The notes under the pieces were generated by a model. The model was not told the origin of the DNA, did no database searches, and was given only the letters and a program-made list of their open reading frames with translations. This document shows, one piece after another, positions 13,990-22,792 of a stretch of 64,000 nucleotides of DNA; the stretch's first letter is position 1; every line of letters begins with the position of its first letter. The DNA is taken from positions 1-64,000 of the forward strand of contig LVAT01000017.1 in the NCBI GenBank assembly GCA_001604135.1, in the 5' to 3' direction. This DNA comes from Clostridiales bacterium Firm_14. GTDB lineage: Bacteria > Bacillota > Clostridia > Saccharofermentanales > Saccharofermentanaceae. Position numbers and translations under genes: made by a program.

Positions 13990-16029
13990 TTAACCCTTGG
14001 CGATCATGTCCTTAAGTTCTTCGAGTCCTATGATCGGTACGCCCAGTTCTCTTGCCTTTCTTTCCTTGGATCCGGCATCAGCACCCATGAGGAGATAAGA
14101 TGTCTTCTTTGATACCGAGGAAACGGGCTTGCCGCCGTTGCTCTCGATCAGGTTCTCAGCTTCGCTCCTGCTCATGCCTTCAAGAGTTCCGGTGATGCAG
14201 AATGTAAGGCCAGCCAGAGCGGTTCCCTGAACTTCGCTCTCTTCCCTGGCGAAGTTTAATCCGAGAGCCTTGAGGCGCTCTAAGAGCTCCTTGTTTCCTT
14301 CATCGTGGAAGAAATTGTAGATTCCTTCAGCTGAGATCTCGCCGATATCCTGTACGGCAACGAGCGACTCCTTGTCAGCTTCCGCGATCTTGTCAATGGA
14401 ACCGAATGTCCTAATAAGTTCTTTTGCAGTTGCCTTGCCTACGCCGGGGATACCGAGACCTGCAAGGACCTTGTCGGCGGGTGTTTCTTTTCGAGCGTCC
14501 TCAATTGCGCTCAAGAGCTTGTCAGTATTCTTTTCGAGGCCTAAGAGCTTATTCTCTATAAGCTCATCCCTCTTGTCCTTGAGTTCGAAAACATCGGCGA
14601 TGTCTTTGATGTACTTTTCTTCGGTTAGCTTTCTGATGTACTCGGTGCCGAATCCCTTGATGTCCATGCAGTCACGGGATACGAAGTTAACGATGCGGTT
14701 AACGAGCGTTCCGGGGCACATGAGGTTTACGCATTTAAGGTCGACGCCGCCCTCATCCCTGACGAGTCTGTGGCCGCAGACAGGGCAGTTTTCCGGCATC
14801 TTGTAAGGCTCCCAGTCAGAAGGCCTCTTGTCTTTGTTTACATCCTTTACCTTAGGAATGATCTCGCCTGACTTATAAACGAGGATCGTGTCACCGATGC
14901 CAAGTCCCAGCTGATCGATGAAGTCCTGGTTATGGAGTGTCGCACGGGAAACCATCGTGCCGCAGAGGCTTATGGGTTCGAATACCGCAACCGGAGTTAC
15001 CCTGCCCGTTCTTCCTGTGTTGACCTCAACATCAAGAAGGCGTGTCTCCTTTACTTCCGGCGGATACTTATACGCTATGGCCCATCTTGGGAACTTGATC
15101 GTATTGCCGAGCTTCGATCTCTCGGAAAGATTATTGAGCTTAACTACAGCGCCGTCGATATCGTACTCAAGGTCGCCTCTCATCTCGCCGATCTTCCGGA
15201 TAGCATCCCATACTTCATCGGCAGTCCTGCACTTAAAGCACTGCTCGATTACTTTGACGCCGTTACGCTTAAGATATTCGTATCCTTCAAGGTGCGTGTT
15301 GAATGTGACGCCCTTTGTCTCCTGTACATTGAAAATGAAGAGAGACAATCCTCTCTCCTTTGTTATTCTCGTGTCGATCTGCCTTAAGGTACCTGCAGCG
15401 CAGTTTCTGGGATTTGCGAATGTCTTCTTTCCCTCTTCCTCAGCCTTCGCGTTAACGGCTTCGAAAGCCTTCCTGGTCATGTAGACTTCGCCTCTGATCT
15501 CGATATAAGGAACAGGCTCCTTGAACTGTCTTACGACATCAGGGATCTGCTTCGCATTCATCGTAACGTCTTCGCCTTCGGTAATGCCGTCGCCTCTTGT
15601 TACGGCGAGCTTCAGCTCACCATTCTCATAACGGAGAGCCATCGAGAGACCGTCGATCTTAGTCTCTACAAGGAACTCTGCTTCATCCCCGAATTCTTCC
15701 TTCATGGAGTTGACGAATTCGTAAACGTCTTCCTTCTCGAAAACGTCCTGAAGACTTAACATGGGAACATTGTGCTTTACGAGGATTCCCTTCTCAGCCT
15801 TCCAGCCGACTCTCTGAGACGGAGAATTCGGAACTATCCAGTCAGGATGCTCCTTCTCGATCTCTTTAAGCCTGTTGTTCATGGTATCGTACTCGTAGTC
15901 TGATATCTCAGGCTCGTCCTGGGCATAGTAGAGCTCGGCAAAGTGATTGAGTTTCTTTACGAGATCAAGGTATTCGTTCTTCTCCTGGTCAGCATTTGCC
16001 AGGCTCGAAAACAGATCCATCTGTTCCAT
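13990..16029 (-). CDS. ligA: NAD-dependent DNA ligase
   Basis: A 679-residue ligase that seals nicks using NAD+. The adenylation motif ETKIDGLSMALRYENG has the nucleophile Lys at about residue 124. An OB fold, a four-Cys zinc finger (CPVCGHRL then CVNLMCPG), helix-hairpin-helix repeats and a C-terminal BRCT (LTFCITGTLEGMSRSEAENL) follow in the usual order; length is normal. The start is set at 16029, where AGGAGG precedes the ATG, rather than the track's 16056. It lies one base after the stop of the upstream membrane gene and five bases before the folate gene. Confidence 0.96.
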   Translation of the reverse strand: MEQMDLFSSLANADQEKNEYLDLVKKLNHFAELYYAQDEPEISDYEYDTMNNRLKEIEKEHPDWIVPNSPSQRVGWKAEKGILVKHNVPMLSLQDVFEKEDVYEFVNSMKEEFGDEAEFLVETKIDGLSMALRYENGELKLAVTRGDGITEGEDVTMNAKQIPDVVRQFKEPVPYIEIRGEVYMTRKAFEAVNAKAEEEGKKTFANPRNCAAGTLRQIDTRITKERGLSLFIFNVQETKGVTFNTHLEGYEYLKRNGVKVIEQCFKCRTADEVWDAIRKIGEMRGDLEYDIDGAVVKLNNLSERSKLGNTIKFPRWAIAYKYPPEVKETRLLDVEVNTGRTGRVTPVAVFEPISLCGTMVSRATLHNQDFIDQLGLGIGDTILVYKSGEIIPKVKDVNKDKRPSDWEPYKMPENCPVCGHRLVRDEGGVDLKCVNLMCPGTLVNRIVNFVSRDCMDIKGFGTEYIRKLTEEKYIKDIADVFELKDKRDELIENKLLGLEKNTDKLLSAIEDARKETPADKVLAGLGIPGVGKATAKELIRTFGSIDKIAEADKESLVAVQDIGEISAEGIYNFFHDEGNKELLERLKALGLNFAREESEVQGTALAGLTFCITGTLEGMSRSEAENLIESNGGKPVSSVSKKTSYLLMGADAGSKERKARELGVPIIGLEELKDMIAKG

Positions 16030-16030
16030 A

Positions 16031-16660
16031 TCATTTCCTCCTGCCGATAGTAGCAAGATATATTATCGGAAGAACCGCAAAAGCCATAAGAAATAATCCC
16101 CATACAAGTTCAGGGATGCCTGCGATGCCCGCAAAGCCGGAAGTAATATCCATGTCATTATATCTTGTAATATAGAGGATCTTCTCTGCTACAGTGCCCA
16201 GCTTCGCTATTGGAACGAATACGAGGGCATTTACAAGCGCTATGGCCAGAGAATAAGTGTAGGTATCCGTAAACCACTTAAGGCCCTTCTCGAACTTCAG
16301 TATATAGAAAGCAAGCGCCACTGCGGCAGGGACCGCGAGGCTTATCGCATCACCTACTGCCAGCGAGCGTCTCATGAAGGCCTTAACCAGAAGCATCGCG
16401 ATAAATACGACAGATATCGCGCACGGGATAAATACGCCGAGCTTGGTAGGTTCGAACTTCTGCATCAGTATTATCACCGATACAACTACCACATATAAAA
16501 CAATGGAAGCGAAGATGCCGTTTATCCCTACACCGTTACAGGCATAGTGGACAGCTCTCGCAATAAAGCGCGCAAAAATATGGAAGGGCTCTGTAATCAG
16601 AGTCCCCCACAAAAACAGCATTAATATTGAAATAATACCCGCTCGTTCTTCGCTTCTCAT
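16031..16660 (-). CDS. Polytopic membrane protein of unknown function
   Basis: A 209-residue very hydrophobic protein with about six TM segments (for example SIVLYVVVVSVIILM, CAISVVFIAMLLVKAF, AVPAAVALAFYIL and LVWGLFLMAFAVLPIIYLA) and short charged loops. No family motif is recognised. It is directly upstream of ligA with one base between, so it is in the same operon, but that says little about function. There is no clear RBS at the track start. Confidence 0.6.
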   Translation of the reverse strand: MRSEERAGIISILMLFLWGTLITEPFHIFARFIARAVHYACNGVGINGIFASIVLYVVVVSVIILMQKFEPTKLGVFIPCAISVVFIAMLLVKAFMRRSLAVGDAISLAVPAAVALAFYILKFEKGLKWFTDTYTYSLAIALVNALVFVPIAKLGTVAEKILYITRYNDMDITSGFAGIAGIPELVWGLFLMAFAVLPIIYLATIGRRK

Positions 16661-16727
16661 ACTGAATCATGACGCATGATGACGCGCCCTAATCAAATTC
16701 AATAAACAAACTGCCCTTAACGGCTAA

Positions 16728-16970
16728 TTACTCGTCGAGAGAAGTGAAGTCGCCGTCTTCAAGGTAAGCCTTGAGAGTATTGTATTCTTCGAAATCAAGA
16801 GAAATACCCTTGCCTACCTTCTCATGGTTCGGGCCCCAGTCACGGATGTCAAGCTTCGGCTTACCGTTATTCCACTTAACGATATTAAGCTCACGCTGCC
16901 AGCCGGACTTATTCTCCTTGAGAATACCGATCTGCTGAACGATCTCATATGTGATTTCTGTCTTAGGCAT
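16728..16970 (-). CDS. YdbC/PC4-like single-strand nucleic-acid-binding protein
   Basis: An 80-residue protein. GWQRELNIVKWNNGKPKLDIRDWGPNH and the GKGISLDFEEYNTL ending match the bacterial YdbC family, a homodimeric PC4-like fold that binds single-stranded DNA or RNA. AGGAGG is placed well before the ATG and a TATAAT box lies about 35 bases farther upstream. It is monocistronic and divergent from the phosphoesterase gene. The cellular role in bacteria is unsettled; a part in repair or transcription is suggested for the family. Confidence 0.85.
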   Translation of the reverse strand: MPKTEITYEIVQQIGILKENKSGWQRELNIVKWNNGKPKLDIRDWGPNHEKVGKGISLDFEEYNTLKAYLEDGDFTSLDE

Positions 16971-17073
16971 CCTAAATTCCTCCTATGAAATACATTTTCA
17001 ATTGTATGAATTATAACACACGTTTGGCGCCTGCATATTATATAATTAAGAAAAAAGGAGATTAGCAGGGTCA

Positions 17074-17967
17074 ATGGACATCTTTTTGACGGTTTTACTG
17101 ATATTGGCAGCATTAATTCTGCTATATGTCCTATGGTGTTTGGCAGAACCTTTCTTCCTCGTTAACGACAAGGTCCTGATGGAAAAACACGACATAAGCA
17201 AGGATCCTGTCAGCAAAAATACGATCAGGAAGATCCCCTTTGCTCCCAAGAGCCCTTCAGGATCGCCTGATCTCCGCTTATTCTTCTTCTCTGACATCCA
17301 TACGGAATGGTGTCCTGTAACTGCAGGGCGCCTCAGCAAGGCCATCAGGAAGGCTCACGCAGAAGGCGGACTTGATGCCGTATTATTCGGCGGCGACATT
17401 ATCACTTATCCTGAGAATTCCGCCAAAGGCTATAAATACTTAAATGATGTAAGTGCATGCTGCAAGGAACTGGGCATCCCCTTCTACGGGATCTCCGGAA
17501 ACCACGACTGCACGCTCAAGGACGCGCCTCTAAGATCAGGTTTTACTAGCCTTGATTCTGTGGCCGTTACTCTCACATCGCGTAAAAGCGGCGCCAAGGC
17601 TTACCTCACCGGCGTTCCTGATTCCGGGAAGCTCAACCGCGTCTGGCAGGAAAAGCTCGTTTGCGGCAGCGAATATCCCGTTATCCTTGCAGCTCACGAT
17701 CCTGATGCATTCTTACACTTATCGCCTGATTCCAGACCGTCTTACATGCTCTCAGGCCATTTCCACGGCGGTCAGATGAAGCTTCCCTTCAGATTCGAGT
17801 TCAACGTATTGAGAACAAAGGATAGATTCCCTAAGCTTGGCGTTATCCAGGGACATTTCGACATAAACGGAACAGACACATTCATCTCAAGAGGCGTCGG
17901 CTGCGGCATCCTCCCGTTCAGGATATTCTCCGCGCCCGAAGCTACTGTGGTAGAGATCTGTCTGTAA
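17074..17967 (+). CDS. Membrane-anchored metallophosphoesterase
   Basis: A 297-residue calcineurin-like phosphoesterase. One N-terminal TM helix (about residues 2-24) anchors it. Metal-binding motifs are in order: FSDIHTEW (DxH), FGGDII (GD), SGNHDC (GNHD), AAHDPD and SGHFHGGQ (GHxH). This is the YaeI/YkuE-like membrane-tethered subgroup, often acting on lipid-linked phosphate esters, but the substrate is not known. AGGAG-like AAAGGAG lies upstream of the ATG. The following 350 bases hold no gene. Confidence 0.88.
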   Translation: MDIFLTVLLILAALILLYVLWCLAEPFFLVNDKVLMEKHDISKDPVSKNTIRKIPFAPKSPSGSPDLRLFFFSDIHTEWCPVTAGRLSKAIRKAHAEGGLDAVLFGGDIITYPENSAKGYKYLNDVSACCKELGIPFYGISGNHDCTLKDAPLRSGFTSLDSVAVTLTSRKSGAKAYLTGVPDSGKLNRVWQEKLVCGSEYPVILAAHDPDAFLHLSPDSRPSYMLSGHFHGGQMKLPFRFEFNVLRTKDRFPKLGVIQGHFDINGTDTFISRGVGCGILPFRIFSAPEATVVEICL

Positions 17968-18060
17968 AGTCAGCAAGTCAGGCTTTTCGCGCGCGTACGC
18001 GTTTTTAACATATATTAATAAATAAAGTAAATCCATTTCTTCGTTCACCCGGAGCGAAAA
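17968..18060. other. Gene-free stretch before the tandem repeat
   Basis: Together with the repeat and terminator that follow, this forms a 347-base gap between the phosphoesterase and gapA. Here I see only AT-rich spacer (ACATATATTAATAAATAAAG) and no promoter, ORF with an RBS, or terminator of the phosphoesterase gene. Confidence 0.6.
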
Positions 18061-18061
18061 T

Positions 18062-18182
18062 TGCAAAGGGTCGAATCGTACGTTTTTCGATGCCCAAAAG
18101 GTACGATATAAGGGTTTGCACCGTGCAAAGGGCAAAATCGTGCTCTTTTCGGGGGCAAATGCGTACGATTTTGGTGTTTGCA
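18062..18182. repeat. Two tandem about 62-bp palindromic repeats
   Basis: TGCAAAGGG starts both copies (18062 and 18124) and TTTGCA ends both. Each copy contains ATCGTAC-type arms around a T-rich/C-rich loop: copy 1 ATCGTAC ... GTACGAT (18074-18108), copy 2 ATCGTGC ... GTACGAT. The two copies are about 65 percent identical by eye, with changes mostly in the loop, and arms kept complementary, which suggests selection for hairpin structure. It resembles dispersed palindromic intergenic repeats (REP-like) or a pair of protein-binding cruciforms. Confidence 0.7.
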
Positions 18183-18249
18183 GTTTTTGCTAAAATCCTT
18201 GCCGGAATCTCTGCTGATTCAGCAAAAACAGCAGACCCATCCCCAGCAA

Positions 18250-18288
18250 AAAAGAATAAAAAAGAGGCGCCTCATAAGAGACGCCTCC
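18250..18288 (-). terminator. Intrinsic terminator of gapA
   Basis: On the minus strand GGAGGCGTCTC-TTAT-GAGGCGCCTC (one mismatch in the stem) is followed by TTTTTTATTCTTTTTTG. It lies about 27 bases after the gapA stop. Confidence 0.88.
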
Positions 18289-18314
18289 ATTAATCAGTTT
18301 CTTAAAGTCAGCTA

Positions 18315-19349
18315 TTAGCCGAGCTCTGCGAAGTACTTGATTGTTCTTACCATCTGAGATGTGTAAGAATTCTCGTTGTCGTACCAAGCAACAACCTGTA
18401 CGAGGGAGTTGCCGTCATCCATCTTGGAAACCATTGTCTGGTTAGCATCGAAGAGGGAACCGAATCTCATACCAACGATGTCAGAAGAAACGAGCTTCTC
18501 TTCTGTGTAGCCGAAAGACTCGTTTGTAGCAGCCTTCATAGCAGCGTTGATGCCGTCAACTGTAACGTCACCCTTAACTACAGCGTGAAGGATTGTTGTA
18601 GAACCTGTGAATGTAGGAACTCTCTGAGCAGCACCGATGAGCTTGCCGTTGAGCTCAGGGATAACAAGGCCGATAGCCTTAGCAGCGCCTGTAGAGTTAG
18701 GTACGATGTTAGCAGCACCAGCTCTTGCTCTCTGGAGGTCACCCTTTCTCTGAGGACCGTCAAGGATCATCTGGTCGCCTGTGTAAGCGTGAACTGTTGT
18801 CATGATACCGCTCTGGATAGCTGCATAGTCATTGAGAGCCTTTGTCATAGGAGCAAGGCAGTTTGTTGTGCAGGAAGCAGCAGAGATGATCTTGTCGTCA
18901 GCTGTGAGTGTTGTGTGGTTAACGTTGTAAACGATTGTAGGGAGATCGTTTCCTGCAGGAGCAGAGATAACAACCTTCTTAGCACCAGCATTGATGTGAG
19001 CCTGTGCCTTTTCCTTAGATGTGTAGAAACCGGAGCACTCGAGAACTACGTCAACACCGAGCTCGCCCCAAGGACAATTGTTTGCATCGGGTTCCTTGTA
19101 GATCTTAAGCAACTTGCCGTCAACTGTGATTGTGTTAGCCTCGTCGTCAGATGTAACTGTGTGCTTATTCTCGCCGAATACACCAGCATATCCGCCCTGA
19201 GCTGTGTCATACTTGAGAAGGTGAGCGAGCATGGAAGGCTTTGTAAGATCGTTGATAGCTACAATCTCATAACCCTCTGCACCGAACATCTGTCTGAAAG
19301 CAAGACGACCGATACGACCGAAACCGTTAATCGCAACTTTTACTGCCAT
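18315..19349 (-). CDS. gapA: Glyceraldehyde-3-phosphate dehydrogenase, type I
   Basis: A 344-residue glycolytic enzyme that oxidises glyceraldehyde-3-phosphate with NAD+ and phosphate. [13 protein letters not shown] is the nucleotide fold; [13 protein letters not shown] holds the catalytic Cys (about residue 160); [13 protein letters not shown] carries the active-site His; [14 protein letters not shown] ends the catalytic domain. ND at 33-34 suggests NAD preference. AGGAGG is upstream of the ATG. It stands alone between its own promoter region and terminator. Codon use is strongly biased (GTTGTA, CTC rich), as for a highly expressed gene. Confidence 0.96.
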   Translation of the reverse strand: MAVKVAINGFGRIGRLAFRQMFGAEGYEIVAINDLTKPSMLAHLLKYDTAQGGYAGVFGENKHTVTSDDEANTITVDGKLLKIYKEPDANNCPWGELGVDVVLECSGFYTSKEKAQAHINAGAKKVVISAPAGNDLPTIVYNVNHTTLTADDKIISAASCTTNCLAPMTKALNDYAAIQSGIMTTVHAYTGDQMILDGPQRKGDLQRARAGAANIVPNSTGAAKAIGLVIPELNGKLIGAAQRVPTFTGSTTILHAVVKGDVTVDGINAAMKAATNESFGYTEEKLVSSDIVGMRFGSLFDANQTMVSKMDDGNSLVQVVAWYDNENSYTSQMVRTIKYFAELG

Positions 19350-19522
19350 ATTGAATTCCTCCTAAATTCCCTTAACCGGGATTATTAAACTTTTATAGTG
19401 CTCTATGGTCTGCACCTTAAGAATTCTACTCCACTGAAAAGGGGTTTTCCACAGAATTTTTGTCATTAGAATGTAAATTTTAATTAAAAAAGGGCATATT
19501 GCCCCCATTTTCCCTCAAACGA

Positions 19523-19551
19523 TTTTTGCTTCACTTATCGCGTGATATAAT
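19523..19551 (+). promoter_or_regulatory. Extended -10 promoter of the GT-C-like membrane gene
   Basis: TATAAT at 19546-19551 is preceded by TG one base earlier (TGATATAAT), an extended -10, with a poor T-rich -35 region. It lies 29 bases before the ATG at 19580. Confidence 0.6.
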
Positions 19552-19579
19552 TTTACAAATATCAAACGGAGTTTAGAAC

Positions 19580-21073
19580 ATGACAGACCCTCAACTTGTC
19601 AAAAACAAGCTGCCCAAATGGCTCAAATACATAATTCTCCTGTTTCCCTTTGTGATCGCTTGTTTTCAGCTTCGCACTCTGGACAATGACTTCTATTTTC
19701 TCTATCCGACGGGCGAATATATCCTCAAAAACGGCTTCCCCCACACGGATTTCCTCTCGATGCATGCTGACATGAAGCTCGTTTTGCAGCAGTGGCTCAG
19801 CACGGTGATCTTCTATCTGACATATTCACGTCTGGGCATTATCGGCCTTTCCGTGCTCCTTTACATCTGCTACGCGCTTATTTGCTTCCTCACATATAAG
19901 ACGATCAGGCTCATAACCAAAAACGAACTCGTCGCGGCAGTGCTTTCCGCGGTTATAGATATCCTTATCTTCAACCCCTTCATTGTCACAAGACCCCAGA
20001 TCTTCACTTATGTGATCCTTCTTCTTGATATCTGGCTGCTCGAAAAGCACTCGCAGACCAAACAATACAAGTACCTTATCGGCATCCCGCTGTTATCTCT
20101 CGCACAGATCAACCTCCACGCTTCGATGTGGCCCATGCTGTTCGTATTCATGCTTCCCTACATTGCCGGCGCGATCCCCGTTAAGATCAAGTCGTTCAAG
20201 CTTGAAGCGGAAGGCAGCCTCATAGGGCTCTTTGCAGCGCTGGCTGCAGGCACTGCCGTAGGTTTCCTTAATCCTTACGGACTTGATAACGTGATCTATC
20301 TGACGTCCTCATACGGACAGAACAAGTTAAGCGAGACAATAGCAGAGATGCGTCCTGCCGACATCAGCACGCATTACGGAAAGATAATGATCGTTCTTGC
20401 AATTCTGCTCGGTGTGATCGGCTTTTTTATCAGGAATAAGAAGTTCTCGGTAAGATTCTTCTGCCTGTTCATGGGAACCCTTCTTCTGGGACTCATGCAC
20501 AGAAAGGGAATTCCTTATTTTGTCATTTTCGGAACCATTGCATTCTCATATGTGCTTAAGGATGTCGAAGTTAAGGTCCCTGCGAAACTTAAGGACAAGA
20601 TAACGGGGCGCACAGAGGCTTTGGCGGCGGTCATACTGATACTCATAACGGTATCGGTAAGTGCATATAACCTTTATAAATCGATTGAAGCCGTTCCCGG
20701 TCAGAGAGCTCATTACGAGCGCCTGGACGATGTCATTGAGATATTGAACAAGAGCGAAGAACCCGTTGTCCTTTATGCCAATTTCAATGACGGCCAGTAT
20801 CTGGAATATAAGGGGTACCACCCTTACATCGACGGCAGAGCGGAACTGTTCTTATGGCAGAACAACGAAGATTATGAATATATAGGCGAATACTACGATC
20901 TCAGATCCGCACACATGTACTACCGTGATTTCACGGACAGATATCAGTTCAATTACCTGATCTTAGGCGAGAACAGCGACAGATATCTTCTGGAGTCGCT
21001 CTCACATGACGATGATTTCGAACTGGCTTACGAAGAAGGCGGAGTGCTCCTTTTTGTGAGAAAACAGCCCTGA
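19580..21073 (+). CDS. Polytopic membrane protein, GT-C glycosyltransferase-like
   Basis: A 497-residue protein with about ten TM helices. An early extracellular loop holds DNDFYFLYPTGEYILKNGFP followed by QQWLSTVIFYL, a layout like the acidic loop of GT-C (PMT/ArnT-like) transferases that use lipid-phosphate sugars. The C-terminal 120 residues form an exposed domain (PVVLYANFNDGQYLEYKGY, IDGRAELFLWQNNEDY). A short CGGAG site precedes the ATG. It converges on the zinc-ribbon gene with no bases between the two stops. The family is inferred from layout; donor and acceptor are unknown. Confidence 0.6.
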   Translation: MTDPQLVKNKLPKWLKYIILLFPFVIACFQLRTLDNDFYFLYPTGEYILKNGFPHTDFLSMHADMKLVLQQWLSTVIFYLTYSRLGIIGLSVLLYICYALICFLTYKTIRLITKNELVAAVLSAVIDILIFNPFIVTRPQIFTYVILLLDIWLLEKHSQTKQYKYLIGIPLLSLAQINLHASMWPMLFVFMLPYIAGAIPVKIKSFKLEAEGSLIGLFAALAAGTAVGFLNPYGLDNVIYLTSSYGQNKLSETIAEMRPADISTHYGKIMIVLAILLGVIGFFIRNKKFSVRFFCLFMGTLLLGLMHRKGIPYFVIFGTIAFSYVLKDVEVKVPAKLKDKITGRTEALAAVILILITVSVSAYNLYKSIEAVPGQRAHYERLDDVIEILNKSEEPVVLYANFNDGQYLEYKGYHPYIDGRAELFLWQNNEDYEYIGEYYDLRSAHMYYRDFTDRYQFNYLILGENSDRYLLESLSHDDDFELAYEEGGVLLFVRKQP

Positions 21074-21769
21074 TCAGTTAACGCTGCCGACGAGTCTTAT
21101 CTTGGGCCTGTCAGGTCTCTGTTCGAATGCAAAAGCACATATCAGGGCCATCAGCGCGCCTGCAAGATCGAAATGAGAGACAAGCGCGCAGCCGCCACCG
21201 ATGTCATTTACATACTTATCGCCAAGACGCACCTTCGGATATCCCATGGAAAACCCTACGTCGATAAAAGGGATCTTCGCATGCATGACTTCCCTGACAT
21301 TCTTGTTCTCAACAAAAAAAGTACGCTTATCCGTAACTACGATCCCGGTCTTGCCGTGGATCAGAATGCCGTCATCGTAATAAAGGACGATGCGCTCTTC
21401 AGGAAGGAGTTTACGTGAAAGCCTTCCGGCAATGCCCTTGAGCTTCTCTTCGCGGACCCCGTATGCGGAGACATCATCAAAGTCCATGAGATACTCACGC
21501 ATATAAGCTTCTATCCTTGAGGATGTCTCATAATCGTTTAATGTCCTGATAAATGACTTAACGACTTCATTGCAGGCATTGTTCTTGCGGATACTCTCGA
21601 TGTCCCAATCGTAAATAAACCAGTCCGGGTTTACGGGCTGATCTCCTATCTCGTTCTTGGTGATCTCATCAAGCGGGAATTCGCTTCCGCAATAAGAACA
21701 AACGAGTCTTTTCCTGTTTTTTGCAAGCGCAAGCTTTCCCGAGCAGTTGGGACATTTATTGAGTTCCAT
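21074..21769 (-). CDS. Zinc-ribbon protein with C-terminal PH-like domain, unknown function
   Basis: A 231-residue protein. Residues 6-30 are a zinc ribbon (CPNCSGKL then CSYCGSEF). The middle is helical (about 55-110). The C-terminal part, LLPEERIVLYYDDGILIHGKTGIVVTDKRTFFV, is a bacterial PH-like fold with the typical T-D-K-R turn, ending in a short hydrophobic stretch (AGALMALICAFAF). Zinc ribbon plus bPH proteins are common in Firmicutes without a known role. It lies 17 bases downstream of trmB and is probably the last gene of the alaS-HIT-trmB operon. Confidence 0.65.
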   Translation of the reverse strand: MELNKCPNCSGKLALAKNRKRLVCSYCGSEFPLDEITKNEIGDQPVNPDWFIYDWDIESIRKNNACNEVVKSFIRTLNDYETSSRIEAYMREYLMDFDDVSAYGVREEKLKGIAGRLSRKLLPEERIVLYYDDGILIHGKTGIVVTDKRTFFVENKNVREVMHAKIPFIDVGFSMGYPKVRLGDKYVNDIGGGCALVSHFDLAGALMALICAFAFEQRPDRPKIRLVGSVN

Positions 21770-21786
21770 ATTTACCGTTCCTGAAA

Positions 21787-22434
21787 TTAAAGATTTGCTA
21801 CGACTCTCTTGATCGTGATCCCCTGATCGGCGAATTTCTGCTCGAATTCCGTGCGGATATTCTCCTCATTCCATTCGCTGTTATGAAGGTCTCTTGTAAC
21901 ATCGGTAAGCGTAAAGCCCATGGCTTCAAGCTCACCTAATGAGAAATCGAAAAGGTCGTCATTATCGGTCTTGAATTCGATGGCTCCGCCGTCTCTCATC
22001 ATGACCTTGTATTTTGCGAGGAAGTCTCTGTAAGTAAGACGTCTCTTGGGCTTGTTCTGTCTTGTCCAGGGATCGGAGAAATTCAGGAATATCCTGTTTA
22101 CTTCATTCTCAGCGAAATAATTCTCGATGATGCCTGCATCGCCTCTGATAAAGAAGAGATTGGGGATCTCAAGTTCATGTGCCTTCTCGATGGCAGCCAG
22201 AGTTACGGATGCATCCCTCTCCATTGCGATGTAGAGGACTTCCGGATGTCTTAATGCCATCTCGGTGCAGAATTTGCCCTTGCCGCAGCCGATCTCAAGC
22301 CAGACGGGAACATCTTCAGCAAAGCCGCATGCTTCTCTCCACCTTCCGCGGTTTAACATGGGCGCATCAAACCAGCGCTCATGACATTTTTCCATGCGCG
22401 CAGGAATATTGCGCTTGGTTCTCATTCTAGCCAT
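21787..22434 (-). CDS. trmB: tRNA (guanine-N7-)-methyltransferase
   Basis: A 215-residue SAM-dependent enzyme that methylates G46 in the tRNA variable loop. LEIGCGKGKF is the SAM motif I; FLNFSDPWTRQNKPKRRLTY is the TrmB signature; the C-terminal TEFEQKFADQGITIKRV completes it. The track start (22512) lies inside the HIT gene; the family starts with MARMRTKRN, so ATG 22434 is chosen. This leaves four bases after the HIT stop, in an alaS-HIT-trmB operon. Confidence 0.93.
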   Translation of the reverse strand: MARMRTKRNIPARMEKCHERWFDAPMLNRGRWREACGFAEDVPVWLEIGCGKGKFCTEMALRHPEVLYIAMERDASVTLAAIEKAHELEIPNLFFIRGDAGIIENYFAENEVNRIFLNFSDPWTRQNKPKRRLTYRDFLAKYKVMMRDGGAIEFKTDNDDLFDFSLGELEAMGFTLTDVTRDLHNSEWNEENIRTEFEQKFADQGITIKRVVANL

Positions 22435-22438
22435 AGGA

Positions 22439-22780
22439 TCAGATAAGCTTCTCCGTAAGTTCTGCGCCGGCGATAACGTGGAAATGAACGTGCATAACGG
22501 TCTGTCCTGCACCTTCGCCGCAGTTATTGATCGTTCTGTAAGCGCCGCTTACGCCCTTGATCTTTGCCACCTCAGCGATAGCCTTGGTGATCTCTGCTGA
22601 ATAGAGAGCTCCCTCAGGATCTGATGCCAGCTCGTTCATGTCTGCGAAATGCTTTTTCGGAACAACAAGAACGTGCACAGGTGCAACGGGGTTTATATCA
22701 TTGAAGCAAAGAACGTAATCGTTCTCATATACTTTGTTTGACGGGATCTTTCCGGCAACTATATCACAAAAAATGCACAT
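22439..22780 (-). CDS. HIT (histidine triad) family nucleotide-binding protein
   Basis: A 113-residue HIT protein of the HINT group: MCIFCDIVAGKIPSNKVYE at the start, then VPKKHFADMNE, and the triad HVHFHVI near the C-terminus. Such proteins hydrolyse purine nucleoside phosphoramidates, including aminoacyl-adenylates made by tRNA synthetases, which fits its place directly after alaS (12 bases). The N-terminal CIFC pair may bind zinc. The Shine-Dalgarno GGAGA is well placed. Confidence 0.93.
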   Translation of the reverse strand: MCIFCDIVAGKIPSNKVYENDYVLCFNDINPVAPVHVLVVPKKHFADMNELASDPEGALYSAEITKAIAEVAKIKGVSGAYRTINNCGEGAGQTVMHVHFHVIAGAELTEKLI

Positions 22781-22792
22781 GGTCTTTCTCCT

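Noticed and set aside
18585-19388. 267-aa plus-strand ORF
   Set aside because: It is the complement of gapA with long Cys/Ser runs and no RBS; a codon-bias shadow of a highly expressed gene.
19480-19512. Hairpin GGGCA-TAT-TGCCC with a minus-strand T-run
   Set aside because: It looks like a terminator but has no upstream minus-strand gene to serve; noted as a possible antisense block only.
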